Assembly (NCBI GenBank): GCA_035529895.1
Contig: DATKVV010000034.1
Coordinates: forward strand, 79,064 to 143,063
DNA from: JAUWKC01 sp035529895
GTDB taxonomy: Bacteria; Planctomycetota; Phycisphaerae; Sedimentisphaerales; Anaerobacaceae
Direction of reading: 5' to 3'
DNA: 64,000 nucleotides
In this document: piece by piece, positions 18,015-26,174 of the stretch
How the letters are laid out: each line of letters starts with the position of its first letter
Position numbering within the stretch: the stretch's first letter is position 1
Made by a program: the position numbers and the translations under genes
The notes under the pieces: generated by a model
Seen by the model: the letters and a program-made list of their open reading frames with translations, nothing else
What the model was told of the DNA's origin: nothing
Databases searched by the model: none

Positions 18015-19412
18015 TTAAGGACCGACCACCAAGTAATCAGGGGCGTGCGCGGACCACCAGTCCTCCCAGGCGGAAATGACCCGCTCAATTTCCTCGGGTG
18101 TATCGAGCGAACGGTCGTAACCGAAATTCTCACCTGTTACCTCTCTTAAACGGTAGACCATTTTCGTGAAACTCTCCTTTTCACTCGGGCGTCTTTGCTT
18201 GTCGTACCGATAGAGCGGGTCCTCGGCGTAATCGAAGAGTCGTGCCTTCATGCTGTCCATATCTCGCAAACTCTTGACCATTGCTTCGAGGGCGATTTCG
18301 AAGTCTTTCCTTGCGGCCATCTCCATACCGAGCTTTCTGTAGGCTCGGCCGCGAGCGAGATTATAACAGGAGAGAGTACCGCCACGGCACCACACGGAAT
18401 ACATCACAATCGCCTTTTCGTACTGGCCCAGTTCGTAGTAGGCCTTGCCCAGCCAGTGCCAGACCCAGTTGCGCATGGGTTGAAGATCCACCACGACAGT
18501 TAACAACTCTGCCGCCTCCTCGTACTTGCCCTCAGCTAATTTGTGCATTGCTTCGCGGAAGAGGGGGGCACATTTTTCATCGTGTTCATCCAGTTTCTTG
18601 TCGCTTTCTGTTTTGCGCTTCATCCACTCCGGCTCTTCGGTCAACTCGGCGCCGGGCCGCTTGTCCACAAGTATCGCCCCTTCGGGTACAGGTGGAATGT
18701 CAAAAGTTCCTTTGGGAGGCTCTTCGTAGGTGATATCATACCCTCCGTAGGCTATCGGCAACTTGGTCTGCGTGTCGATATAGACTTTCCTGCTTGTCCT
18801 GGGATCGCGCACCAGATGCGCTGCCCGTCCCTTGTAATCCACATACTCCTCAACGATGGGCGTCAAGTTGCCATCGGCAAGTTCGGCAAGCCACTTGCCT
18901 GGGTTGCCATACCATGTGAATGACTGGTCGTTGGGGTCGTATAGCACTACCGTGTTCTTGTTTTCACGGTAAGCGAAAACGGTTTTGCGGTCATCCACCA
19001 CGAATAACCGCGGAGGCATATGCTGGCGATACCTGCCCTGGGAACCGTCCGGCATAATCTCAATCCACCGTTCATCACCGTAGTCTTTATTCTCCCGTGG
19101 TCCACGGACTATATGCATGAAACGCACGGACTTGATAGCGTCGATGGTCTGTTCCAACGCATAAGCCGAAGGTATCGACTTATCCAATATGGCTACTGAA
19201 AGCACCACCGCGATTAGAATAACAGCCGCAGCGGCAAGTTTGGTTATTTTGCTTTTCATGGCAATTCTCCAAAATTCAATTTGCCGGGGTGGCCTCTTCC
19301 CAAGGGCACGGAGAAGATGCCGTTCGAGCCTGTCGCGATGATTAGGGTCGGGTGTGTCGTCAAATTCTGTTTGGCGAACGAAATTCTCGAATTGTCTCTC
19401 GTCATCGGTCAT
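18015..19412 (-). CDS. Membrane anti-sigma-like protein with TPR repeats
   Basis: 465 residues. Cytoplasmic N-terminus (about 1-50), then FWRIAMKSKITKLAAAAVIL, the same MKSK/membrane-helix arrangement as the 502-residue regulator at 13-14.6 kb. An exported domain (about 80-260) and two or three TPR-like helical repeats (LFREAMHKLAEGKYEEAAEL and WLGKAYYELGQYEKAIVMYS, about 285-370) follow. It overlaps the upstream ECF sigma gene by 4 nt. No zinc-finger motif. Probably the membrane regulator of that sigma factor, sensing through protein interactions in the periplasm; this is inference. Confidence 0.75.
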   Translation of the reverse strand: MTDDERQFENFVRQTEFDDTPDPNHRDRLERHLLRALGKRPPRQIEFWRIAMKSKITKLAAAAVILIAVVLSVAILDKSIPSAYALEQTIDAIKSVRFMHIVRGPRENKDYGDERWIEIMPDGSQGRYRQHMPPRLFVVDDRKTVFAYRENKNTVVLYDPNDQSFTWYGNPGKWLAELADGNLTPIVEEYVDYKGRAAHLVRDPRTSRKVYIDTQTKLPIAYGGYDITYEEPPKGTFDIPPVPEGAILVDKRPGAELTEEPEWMKRKTESDKKLDEHDEKCAPLFREAMHKLAEGKYEEAAELLTVVVDLQPMRNWVWHWLGKAYYELGQYEKAIVMYSVWCRGGTLSCYNLARGRAYRKLGMEMAARKDFEIALEAMVKSLRDMDSMKARLFDYAEDPLYRYDKQRRPSEKESFTKMVYRLREVTGENFGYDRSLDTPEEIERVISAWEDWWSAHAPDYLVVGP

Positions 19413-20032
19413 TTTCGAACCTCCTGCTTGCCTAGAGCCATTTTCCTTCGCAGCTTGGCAAGCGCCCGCGCCAACTGGCTGCGAATCGTGCCCGGGTTGC
19501 TGCCCAGCACCTCGGCAATTTCGGTTAACTTAAGGTTTTCAAAGAAACGCAGTGTGATGATAGTCTGGCACCTTGGCCTCAAAGTCAGCATTGCCTGTTT
19601 CAAAAGGGCCAATTTCTCGCCGGATTCATCAGTCAACGGCCGGCAGTCACCGGTTTGTCGGCCAGCCCGCTTACGAAAGCGTTCAAGCAAGCTGTTTCGA
19701 CGAGCGGCATGCCTTAGATGGTTATTGACCTCGTTGGTTGCGATTTTATAGAGCCAGTTTCGAAACTGTTGTTCATCGCCTTTGAAGCGACCGAGCTTCT
19801 CAACCACTTTAAGAAATACCGCGGAGGTAACATCCTCGGCTGTCTGCCTGTCGAAAAGACGGTGCACACAATACCGAAACACAGCGTCGTAATGCCGGCG
19901 ATACAACAGTGTGAATGCTGCCGGGTCGCTGCGGCCGTCGGCAATCAACTGTCTGTCGTTTAGCTCTGTGTTGTTGTCGCGTACGCTAATATCTACTACT
20001 CCGCCGATTTTCGCCGTTGTACCACCTATCAT
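19409..20032 (-). CDS. ECF RNA polymerase sigma factor
   Basis: Region 2: YDAVFRYCVHRLFDRQTAED followed by VTSAVFLKVVEKLGRFKGDE; region 4: RPRCQTIITLRFFENLKLTE then IAEVLGSNPGTIRSQLARAL. The open frame runs back to 20128, but its first 32 codons would abut the divergent HAD gene start and resemble no sigma N-terminus, so I place the start at the internal ATG at 20032 (about 207 residues). Four-nucleotide overlap with the downstream anti-sigma-like gene. The 95-bp gap to the HAD gene would then hold divergent promoters. Confidence 0.88.
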   Translation of the reverse strand: MIGGTTAKIGGVVDISVRDNNTELNDRQLIADGRSDPAAFTLLYRRHYDAVFRYCVHRLFDRQTAEDVTSAVFLKVVEKLGRFKGDEQQFRNWLYKIATNEVNNHLRHAARRNSLLERFRKRAGRQTGDCRPLTDESGEKLALLKQAMLTLRPRCQTIITLRFFENLKLTEIAEVLGSNPGTIRSQLARALAKLRRKMALGKQEVRK

Positions 20033-20127
20033 CGCTATTATAAATGCGCGCCGAACAAAAACGTGGCGAAAAAAATTCAAAACTGATACCATTTTCCCGC
20101 TGAACGTTGATTTAAGGGACAAAGACA

Positions 20128-20817
20128 ATGCCTAAGTTATATGGTCTGATTTTCGATGTTGACGGGGTGATTGCCGATACCGAGCCGGCCACCGCCGAGG
20201 CGACAATCAAGGTCTTCGTGGACCTGTTCGGCATAAAGGGCGTAAAGCCCGAGGATTTCGAGGCGGGTGTGGGACGCGGCGCAGAGGCATATATCAAAGC
20301 CGCCGCGAAGGTTCATGGCCTTGAGCTGACCGATGAGCAACTGGGCCGGGCGATGGAGATGCGCGAGCGGAACTTCGTCGGGCTTATGGAGCAATCGCCT
20401 GCGCCTGCTTTCGGCGGCGTACTGAAACTGATGGGTACAGCGCTGGCAAGGCCCGACTTCAGGTTGGCCATAGCGACATCGAGCAGCCGCCGGATGTCGG
20501 AGGCCGCCCTCAAAGGGGCGAAAGTTCCATATCATAAAATGGCCTATGTCACCGGAAGCGAGGTCAGGAACAAAAAGCCGCATCCGGACCTTTTCCTGCT
20601 TGCCGCCGAACGGATGGGGATACCGCCTGCAAACTGTGTGGTGATAGAAGACTCCCCCGGAGGAGTTGAGGCGGCCAAAGCGGCAGGGGCCAGGTGTATC
20701 GCCGTCACCAACACAACAACCGGCGAAAACCTTCGGCCGGCTGATTTGATTTGTGATTCTCTCGAGCAGGTCGACCTTCGGACCGTAGTGAATCTCGTAT
20801 CGCCGAATGGCACTTAG
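20128..20817 (+). CDS. HAD-superfamily phosphatase (beta-phosphoglucomutase-like)
   Basis: HAD subfamily IA hydrolase, 229 residues. Motif I LIFDVDGVIADTE (nucleophile and acid Asp), motif II LAIATSSS, motif III Lys within KKPHPDLFL, motif IV VVIEDSPGGVEAAKAAG. The cap after motif I is the four-helix type of phosphoglucomutase/phosphoglycolate phosphatase relatives. The substrate is some phosphorylated metabolite and cannot be fixed from sequence. AAGGG lies upstream of the ATG. Convergent with the UroD-like gene. Confidence 0.88.
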   Translation: MPKLYGLIFDVDGVIADTEPATAEATIKVFVDLFGIKGVKPEDFEAGVGRGAEAYIKAAAKVHGLELTDEQLGRAMEMRERNFVGLMEQSPAPAFGGVLKLMGTALARPDFRLAIATSSSRRMSEAALKGAKVPYHKMAYVTGSEVRNKKPHPDLFLLAAERMGIPPANCVVIEDSPGGVEAAKAAGARCIAVTNTTTGENLRPADLICDSLEQVDLRTVVNLVSPNGT

Positions 20818-20853
20818 CCTGCCGCTTCAGAACCCATTAACGCGCGTGCGGAA

Positions 20854-22023
20854 TCAGGCTTTGGAGGCGCACTCAACGGCGGCCTCCACAAGCGCCTCGA
20901 TATTTTCCTTCGGCGTCCCCGGCACTATGCTGTCTGAAGTGCTGAATATGAAGCGATGGTCGCCCTTGGTTTCTTCGAATATCTTCTTAACTTCTGTTGT
21001 TATCTGGTCTTTTGTGCCTTCTCTGAGCAGGCGTACCTGGTCGAAGTTGCCGACCATAACGACGCGGTCGCCGAGCGCCTCGCGAGCACTTTTCAGGCTG
21101 GTGATGTCGCCGCCCGAACCGGTGGTGGACAACGATTCAAGGGCCTGACCATCGAGCATTTGACGATAGACTTCCAATAGGCCCGCACATTGGCCGCAAT
21201 TGTGGAAAAGGACCTTTGCTCCGCCGGCTGCCAGCGCATCAATGTACCGTTTCTCATAGGGAAAAATGTGGTCCAGATAGAACCTGGCGCCGACCATTCC
21301 GCTGTTGGCAACGTTGCCGACGACTCGCATAACGTCCCCTCCCACTCTGGCAATCTGTTGACCTACCTGAATTACATCGTCGGTGCACAGCTCCATAAGT
21401 TCCCGGTAAAAATCCTGATTGAGAAGGGGGTCCATAAGGAGGTCTTCGAGTTTTCGTAAGCCGAAGGCCGAATTGAAAACGCTGCTCGGGACCCGCGGCA
21501 GGACAATCCCTCTGTCACCCAATCTATCCTGTATGCGTTTTATATGGCTGAAATCATAGACCGGGACCGGCGGCCTGTATTTCTTGACTGTCTGTAAATC
21601 GTCCACGCTCTTGACAAGCGCTTCGGTCCTGACGTTGCGCAGTTTCATCCAGTCTTTGCTGGGGTCGCCGTGAAAATCTTCACCTTCGAGGCCGAACGTC
21701 TCGGTGAGCCGGCCTTCGGGAGTGGTGATAGTGTGAACGAGTTGTCTCGTGTCGCCGCCAAACTCCCACGCATTAACCCAGTCGTCGCTGTCACAATCAA
21801 AGGCAATCGGTTCAAACACGTCCACGCTGATTCTGAGCATTATGTCGATACCGAGAATCTCATGAAATCTTATGAGGTCGCCTATGTTATCGCGGGTCCT
21901 TTGGCCCAGTACGCAATCAGGCGGGCCGTCTTCAATATCGGTATCCGTCACAAAAAGCGTTACCGGAGTTCTGTCAGGCGGCTTTCCGTTAATTACATTC
22001 AACAATCTCTGGCGAGACGTCAT
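20854..22023 (-). CDS. Uroporphyrinogen decarboxylase-like (MtaA/UroD family) protein
   Basis: TIM-barrel protein of the URO-D superfamily, about 389 residues. Starts with TSRQRLLNVINGKPPDRTPV, typical for this group. The HNCGQC motif near residue 272 matches the zinc-binding His/Cys of MtaA-type methylcobamide:thiol methyltransferases, so a methyltransferase role (corrinoid or thiol methyl transfer) is more likely than heme synthesis. I use the internal ATG at 22023, preceded by GGGAAGA, rather than the first open codon at 22080. No corrinoid protein gene is adjacent, so the substrate is unknown. Confidence 0.82.
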   Translation of the reverse strand: MTSRQRLLNVINGKPPDRTPVTLFVTDTDIEDGPPDCVLGQRTRDNIGDLIRFHEILGIDIMLRISVDVFEPIAFDCDSDDWVNAWEFGGDTRQLVHTITTPEGRLTETFGLEGEDFHGDPSKDWMKLRNVRTEALVKSVDDLQTVKKYRPPVPVYDFSHIKRIQDRLGDRGIVLPRVPSSVFNSAFGLRKLEDLLMDPLLNQDFYRELMELCTDDVIQVGQQIARVGGDVMRVVGNVANSGMVGARFYLDHIFPYEKRYIDALAAGGAKVLFHNCGQCAGLLEVYRQMLDGQALESLSTTGSGGDITSLKSAREALGDRVVMVGNFDQVRLLREGTKDQITTEVKKIFEETKGDHRFIFSTSDSIVPGTPKENIEALVEAAVECASKA

Positions 22024-22400
22024 CGCCAATGTCTTCCCGATAAAACGATTAACATTGTGAGCAACATCTAATCCACACAATTCTTGGATACAGGTCCGTC
22101 AGGCAAACAAAACGTATTCGGGTTTGTCTGTCAAGTGAAAACTCTCAAAAGATGGTATGGGAAGGGAACATCGTACCCGCCGCTCAGGGGTAAGCCGCAT
22201 AACTGACTATCGGTGTGGAACGCCAAATGAGCAAACGGCCAGGGCTGCAGCAAAGTCCGTCACGGCCGGAAGCCGCGAGGTTCAACAAACTCGCGCAAGT
22301 CGTGCGAGAAAGAAAACGCCGAAAGTCAACTAAAAGTAATGACGCGATTGAGAAATGGATAACGACCAGATGAAGGGCTTATTCCAAAATCTGGTTGCGG
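22024..22400. other. Intergenic region upstream of UroD-like gene
   Basis: Contains TTGACA on the minus strand (22129-22134) that could be a -35 box for the UroD-like gene. Its lower-coordinate part would be the 3' exon side of the decayed group II intron. No gene recognised. Confidence 0.35.
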
Positions 22401-22466
22401 TAGGGACTGTGATTACTCACAGCCCCCCGCACAGGTCCCGGCGTGCAGAATTACTGCACCGGGCTC
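22401..22466 (-). mobile_element. Group II intron 3' end (domains V and VI)
   Basis: On the minus strand, 22466-22434 reads GAGCCCGGTGCAG-TAAT-TCTGCACGCCGGG-ACC, a domain V hairpin with a 4-nt loop. It is followed by TGTGCGGGGGGCTGTGAG TAATC ACAGTCCCTACCGC, which fits domain VI and the 3' end. It directly follows the reverse transcriptase remnant, whose stop lies inside domain V. Confidence 0.8.
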
Positions 22467-23035
22467 CTGCCTTGAGTCCTGACGCGCAAACGGTTCCAGC
22501 GATAGGGATGCATAATACGCGGCCTTGGCAACCAACGGTTAATAAGCAGATGCATACGTCGCCATGTCATACGACTTTTCTGACTTCTTCGCCGCAGCGA
22601 TCTAAACCAGAGCCATGCCACTTGCCGACAAAATGTACCCAACACCTCAAACGTCAGTGGTACTCCATAATAGCGGTACCACCCATTCAAGACTGCTCTT
22701 AACCACTGGCCTACTTGGGCAATAGGTGCATGTAAATACATTCGAAGTATGCGTTTGATCTCTTTGAGCTTTGCCCGAATACGCTTCTTCATCGGTCGCC
22801 GAAGTACCACAAACCTTCCTGTCCGCATTTTACTGCATACGTGCGTAAAACCCAGAAAATCAAAGGTTCCCGGCTTGCCTTCTCCACGCGATCTTCTGCG
22901 TTCGGCTGCAAAACGTCCGAACTCAATCAACCGTGTCTTCTCGGCATTTAGTTCCAGATTAAACTTTCGAAATCTCTGTTCGAGTTCATGCCTGAAACGT
23001 TCGGCGTCCGATTTGTACTGGAAGCCAACCACCAC
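22451..23035 (-). pseudogene. Group II intron reverse transcriptase/maturase, C-terminal remnant
   Basis: About 195 residues of an LtrA-type protein. It begins just after the catalytic YADD position (VVGFQYKSDAERFRHELEQR), then LELNAEKTRLIEFGRFA, FDFLGFTHV, and the maturase/group II C-terminal block (PIAQVGQWLRAVLNGWYRYY). Everything N-terminal, including the YADD motif, is missing: upstream on this strand the sequence turns into the complement of carA. The frame is open further (to 23383), but that extension is antisense carA and repeat, not intron protein. Dead element. Confidence 0.85.
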
Positions 23036-23287
23036 GTCAAGAACCTCCAGACCGGAAGGATTGAAATAACCAGCCAAAACCACGGCTTCTGCGTCGATTT
23101 GGATTCTCTCAAGGGCAAGGACGTTGAGCTGACACATATGAACCTTAACGACAATACCCTTGAGGGATTCCGCTGCAAAAAGCTCGCCGCCTTTTCCGTC
23201 CAGTATCATCCGGAAGCCTCGCCCGGCCCGCACGACTCCCGCTACCTCTTCGAAACCTTCGCCAGCCTTATGGACCGCTATAAATAG
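23024..23287 (+). pseudogene. carA: carA 3' fragment (carbamoyl-phosphate synthase small chain)
   Basis: About 87 residues equal to the C-terminal end of the glutamine amidotransferase subunit: NHHVKNLQTGRIEITSQNHG, then LTHMNLNDNTLEG and FSVQYHPEASPGPHDSRYLF, which holds the His/Glu of the catalytic triad region. The rest of carA is absent; the 5' side is replaced at about 23024-23035 by the oppositely oriented intron remnant. Stop TAG at 23285-23287. No carB follows. An intact copy elsewhere would be needed for pyrimidine/arginine synthesis. Confidence 0.85.
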
Positions 23288-23304
23288 CCTGTAAGGCCCC
23301 GGCG

Positions 23305-23600
23305 ACAAATTGGGTTTGTTTTCCCGGAGGGGGAGGGCGTTTTCACTTTCGTAACCCTTTGTCTGAAGGGAAGTTGCGTTCATTTTGGGCAGAGGGAGAT
23401 TGGGTTTGATACCTATGGCATAAATTGGGTTTGTTTTGGTGGTGAATGAAACCGTTTTTCATTTTCATAATCCTTTGTGGGAACTAAGGTTGCGTTCATT
23501 TCGGGCATAAGGAAATTGGGTTTGTTTTGCATAAAAGGGCGAATTTGTAGAGGATTCTCGACAAGTGTAGAGGGCATATCCGTCGCCCATGACTCGTCGC
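23305..23600. repeat. Dispersed repeat family A, two adjacent copies
   Basis: The stretch 23399-23600 is almost colinear with 57427-57622, sharing ATTGGGTTTGATACCTATGG, CATTTTCATAATCCTTTGTG, GTTGCGTTCATTT and GAGGATTCTCGACAAGTGTA. Positions 23305-23400 are an internal, more divergent half copy. Long open frames through it arise because the copies keep the same length; there is no sign of a real gene. Confidence 0.8.
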
Positions 23601-23601
23601 T

Positions 23602-23679
23602 CGTAGCTCGTATATCGTATTGCGTATATCGTATTTCGTATTGCGTCATGGGTATTGCGTATATCGTATTGCGTATTTG
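23602..23679. repeat. Heptamer tandem repeat (TCGTATA-type)
   Basis: Degenerate 7-bp units TCGTATA / TCGTATT / GCGTATA, directly after repeat family A. The same combination recurs at 57.7 kb. Confidence 0.75.
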
Positions 23680-23767
23680 ACGGTTGTTGAGGATTCGCTA
23701 ATCCACAGGATGCCTGACGGCACGATTATATTTGGCGTGTATCTGCTGATACAAAAACGTGCGGGTC

Positions 23768-23931
23768 CCCGCCTACGGCGGGCAAGTCCGCCTACCCGCC
23801 AAACGAACCCGCTAGAAGGATGGCGGGCAAGTCTGCCGCCCCCCCAGGGAAAGGGGCAAGCTACCAGCGCCTTATACTTGCCTTCTGGCCCCTAAGGGGC
23901 AGGCAAATCCGCCTACGGCGGACAAGCGGTG
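23768..23931. repeat. GC-rich palindromic repeat family B
   Basis: Copies of an interspersed palindrome with cores CCGCCTACGGCGG and ...TCCGCC...GGCGGA..., e.g. AAATCCGCCTACGGCGGACA at 23906-23925. Related copies lie at 27.9-28.1 and 57.6 kb. Confidence 0.7.
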
Positions 23932-24131
23932 AGAATTTTAACAGATTGTCAAACAAAAGTCAACAAAAAAGCCGTGCCCGGCCAAGAAAGGGGCTATTTT
24001 TAGCGGGGCAAGGGAGTTGGGGCTGGGGTTGTCGATGGTGAGCATCTGCGAGGGTTTTAGCCGGCGCCCCGGCGGCGCAGGCCGGCTCTTTCAGTACGAA
24101 AAAAACCCAATTTGCCTTTTGCGAAAAATGC
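23932..24131. other. Intergenic stretch before hsdM remnant
   Basis: GC-rich, containing the hairpin-forming CCGGCGCCCCGGCGG. No gene recognised. Confidence 0.35.
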
Positions 24132-24160
24132 TTGACACAAAGGCTTTTGGCACGTACAAT
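24132..24160 (+). promoter_or_regulatory. Consensus sigma-70 promoter of the former hsd operon
   Basis: TTGACA, exactly 17 bp, TACAAT; 43 bp upstream of the hsdM start. The best promoter in the window. It may now drive the three-gene cassette behind the hsdM stump. Confidence 0.8.
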
Positions 24161-24202
24161 GCCCCCGTATTAGTGAAATAGTTACAAATGAGCGGGAAAA
24201 AT

Positions 24203-24379
24203 ATGGCAAACCAAGCTTCAAGGACGAACGGCAAGGCGGAGAGTTTTGAAAAGACTCTTTTTAAGGCCGGGGATAAGCTGCGAAAGAATATCTACGCCGG
24301 CTTTAAGAATAACGACGAGTTGAAAAGAAATACCTCCCTGCATAAGGAGGCGGCGAAGATAGAGTTTAAGGTGATATAG
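24203..24379 (+). pseudogene. hsdM: hsdM N-terminal remnant (type I DNA methyltransferase)
   Basis: 58 codons starting MANQASRTNGKAESFEKTLF then KAGDKLRKNI, the first helices of type I restriction-modification M subunits. Similarity stops there. The tail ends in AAKIEFKVI and a stop, the same short sequence that ends two other hsd fragments nearby. The catalytic NPPY region is gone. A strong promoter lies just upstream, so the stump is probably transcribed. The C-terminal part of hsdM reappears at 26.1-26.9 kb. Confidence 0.75.
24349..24379 (+). repeat. Short 'scar' repeat S, copy 1
   Basis: GGCGGCGAAGATAGAG plus TTTAAGGTGATATAG. Closely similar to 26125-26155 and 27735-27767; here it ends the hsdM N-terminal stump. 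Confidence 0.7.
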
Positions 24380-24418
24380 AAAACGCAAGATACCATGAGT
24401 GCAAAATAATTAATTGGT

Positions 24419-25186
24419 ATGATAATTATGGGAAACAAATATAAAACAAATTATTTAGATAAAGTAATTGCACGGATCGATTTTGCGACACCATTACCAA
24501 GAATGGCAGAAGCGCAACCCGGCGAAGTGGCTGAATTGGCCATAAAGTCTTTTCCGATTGCCGAGCCTAAGAAAGTAATGATGGGACAAATTAAATTTAA
24601 ACCAACTGGAGAAATATCTGCTGAAAGCAGTATGGTGGCAAATCAGTGGAACTATCACGGGAAGAGTCGAGAAAAAACACTTTGCATAACACAGGATTTC
24701 GTGTTTGTAGTATATAATAAATATGAGACATTTGAAAAACTCAAAGCAGATTTTGTAGCGATAATAGAAAAATTGTTTGAAGTTTATGAAAAAGATAAGG
24801 CAATTGTCATTAAGCGGTTTGGTCTGAGATATATAAATAACATTAAGCTGCAAGAAGATAACCCGATGGATTGGAGCAAGTATTTGAATTCAACTATACT
24901 CCAAATGTTTGCTGCCGCTAATGACAAGACGAACATTTGTAGAGCACTCAATACGATTGTATTAAATTATGGTGATATCCTTTTGAAATTTCAGTACGGC
25001 ATGAATAATCCTGATTATCCGGCGTTGATACGCAGCAAGGAATTCATTTTAGATTATGATGCATTTTATGAAGGAAGTCAGGATAAAGATAGTATTATAG
25101 AAAATCTTGAAAGATTCCACAATAAAATTGAGGAATTTTTCGAGAAATGTATTACTGATGAACTGCGTAAGGAGATGAATACATGA
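24419..25186 (+). CDS. TIGR04255-type family protein, unknown function
   Basis: 255 residues, soluble, no membrane segment. The opening YKTNYLDKVIARIDFATPL and the QDFVFVVYNKYETFE / KRFGLRYIN blocks resemble the sporadically distributed TIGR04255 family, whose function is not known to me. Codon use is AT-rich compared with genes outside the insert, suggesting transfer. ATG at 24419 or 24428; no strong ribosome site. Its stop overlaps the start of the next small gene by 4 nt (ATGA), so it is coupled to it. Sits in the gap between two halves of a broken hsdM. Confidence 0.75.
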   Translation: MIIMGNKYKTNYLDKVIARIDFATPLPRMAEAQPGEVAELAIKSFPIAEPKKVMMGQIKFKPTGEISAESSMVANQWNYHGKSREKTLCITQDFVFVVYNKYETFEKLKADFVAIIEKLFEVYEKDKAIVIKRFGLRYINNIKLQEDNPMDWSKYLNSTILQMFAAANDKTNICRALNTIVLNYGDILLKFQYGMNNPDYPALIRSKEFILDYDAFYEGSQDKDSIIENLERFHNKIEEFFEKCITDELRKEMNT

Positions 25187-25356
25187 TTGATAAAAATTCC
25201 GATATAAATGAATATGCTTCGGATGAAGGCACAGCGGCTCCAGATCTCCCAATGGCAGATATGGACGAAGATATGAAAGAATCAGCAAAATATTATCCTA
25301 TTTCGAAACCCAAAAGGATAATTATAAGGGCCAGCATCATCCATGATCAGCGTTAA
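25183..25356 (+). CDS. Small acidic protein of the three-gene cassette
   Basis: 57 residues, not recognised. The acidic N-terminal two thirds (DKNSDINEYASDEGTAAPDL) is followed by a basic end, KPKRIIIRASIIHDQR. The start overlaps the TIGR04255-type gene by 4 nt and its 3' end overlaps the next gene by 14 nt. This tight packing is the main evidence that it is real. It could be an antitoxin- or adaptor-like partner; that is speculation. Confidence 0.65.
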   Translation: MIDKNSDINEYASDEGTAAPDLPMADMDEDMKESAKYYPISKPKRIIIRASIIHDQR

Positions 25357-25912
25357 AACAGAACGATCCAATAGAGTTTCCCAAGGCGATATCTATAAAG
25401 ATGTTGAATGGATAGAACATACTACGGAACACGATGGAGCTCTTGAAATATCAAAAATAAAATTTCCGCTTGTAATAGTATTAACACAAGATTGCGATTT
25501 GGCACAAGATTCTAAATTCCGATGGGAAGAACCCCAAAAAGACAATCACGATAAGTTTGTTCTTTCCGTCTTGGTAGCACCGATATACAACGCAGAGCAT
25601 GTATTTCAGGGCACGCATCTAAGTGAATTGAATTTGACTATGGGCCAAATAAATAAAGGAAAAACTCAAGGCAATTATTTGATTACAAATCAAAACCCAA
25701 GATACCATTACCTTGAATTTCCTGAAGAATTGTCTCTAGTGCCTAGCGTGATAGACTTTAAGCATTATTTTTCAGTAGATGTTGAATCTCTTAGAAAACT
25801 CAAAGAACAAAATTTTGTTTGCGCTGTTTCAGAATTGTTCAGAGAGGATATTTCTCAACGATTCGCTAGTTTTTTATCTCGGATAGGATTGCCCGAAATT
25901 AAGAGACTGTAG
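25343..25912 (+). CDS. Conserved-looking protein with VLTQDCDL motif, unknown function
   Basis: 189 residues, soluble, AT-rich codons. Starts ISVKTERSNRVSQGDIYKDV; the central FPLVIVLTQDCDLAQDSKF resembles proteins with a 'VxSQxCDL' motif found next to unknown phage- or island-borne genes. Function not known. Last gene of the overlapping cassette. After the stop there are 32 bp and then a MITE-like element that borders the next hsdM piece. Confidence 0.68.
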   Translation: MISVKTERSNRVSQGDIYKDVEWIEHTTEHDGALEISKIKFPLVIVLTQDCDLAQDSKFRWEEPQKDNHDKFVLSVLVAPIYNAEHVFQGTHLSELNLTMGQINKGKTQGNYLITNQNPRYHYLEFPEELSLVPSVIDFKHYFSVDVESLRKLKEQNFVCAVSELFREDISQRFASFLSRIGLPEIKRL

Positions 25913-25944
25913 ATATTAGAATTGCAGACCAAGCTGATTTGACC

Positions 25945-26087
25945 CTAGTGCCGTTTCCATTAAATAAGTTTCACTTTTCTAATGCGTCACTCCGCCCTTT
26001 ATGCAGAAGCCAGAATCCGAAAAGACTGGATTCCCGCCTTCGTGGGAATGACAAAAAGTAACAATAACTTTTTAGAAACGGCACTAG
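25945..26087. mobile_element. MITE-like element with 13-bp perfect terminal inverted repeats
   Basis: CTAGTGCCGTTTC (25945-25957) and GAAACGGCACTAG (26075-26087) are exact inverted repeats bounding 143 bp without coding capacity. Inside lies GGATTCCCGCCTTCGTGGGA, a hairpin motif related to one at 62.68 kb. It abuts the hsdM fragment, which starts at 26088. Confidence 0.75.
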
Positions 26088-26124
26088 CTGCTGCGACGGG
26101 CGCAAGCACGGCGAGAAGATTTTG

Positions 26125-26155
26125 TGGCGGAGAAGATAGTGTTTAAGGTGATATG
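26125..26155 (+). repeat. Short 'scar' repeat S, copy 2
   Basis: GGCGGAGAAGATAGTG plus TTTAAGGTGATATG, inserted where HsdM should continue FIDARKxG. Confidence 0.65.
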
Positions 26156-26174
26156 GGGGTGTTAAATAGCGTAT

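Noticed and set aside
22451..23383. One 310-codon minus-strand gene
   Set aside because: Only the part below about 23035 is intron reverse transcriptase; the rest is antisense of the carA fragment and repeat A.
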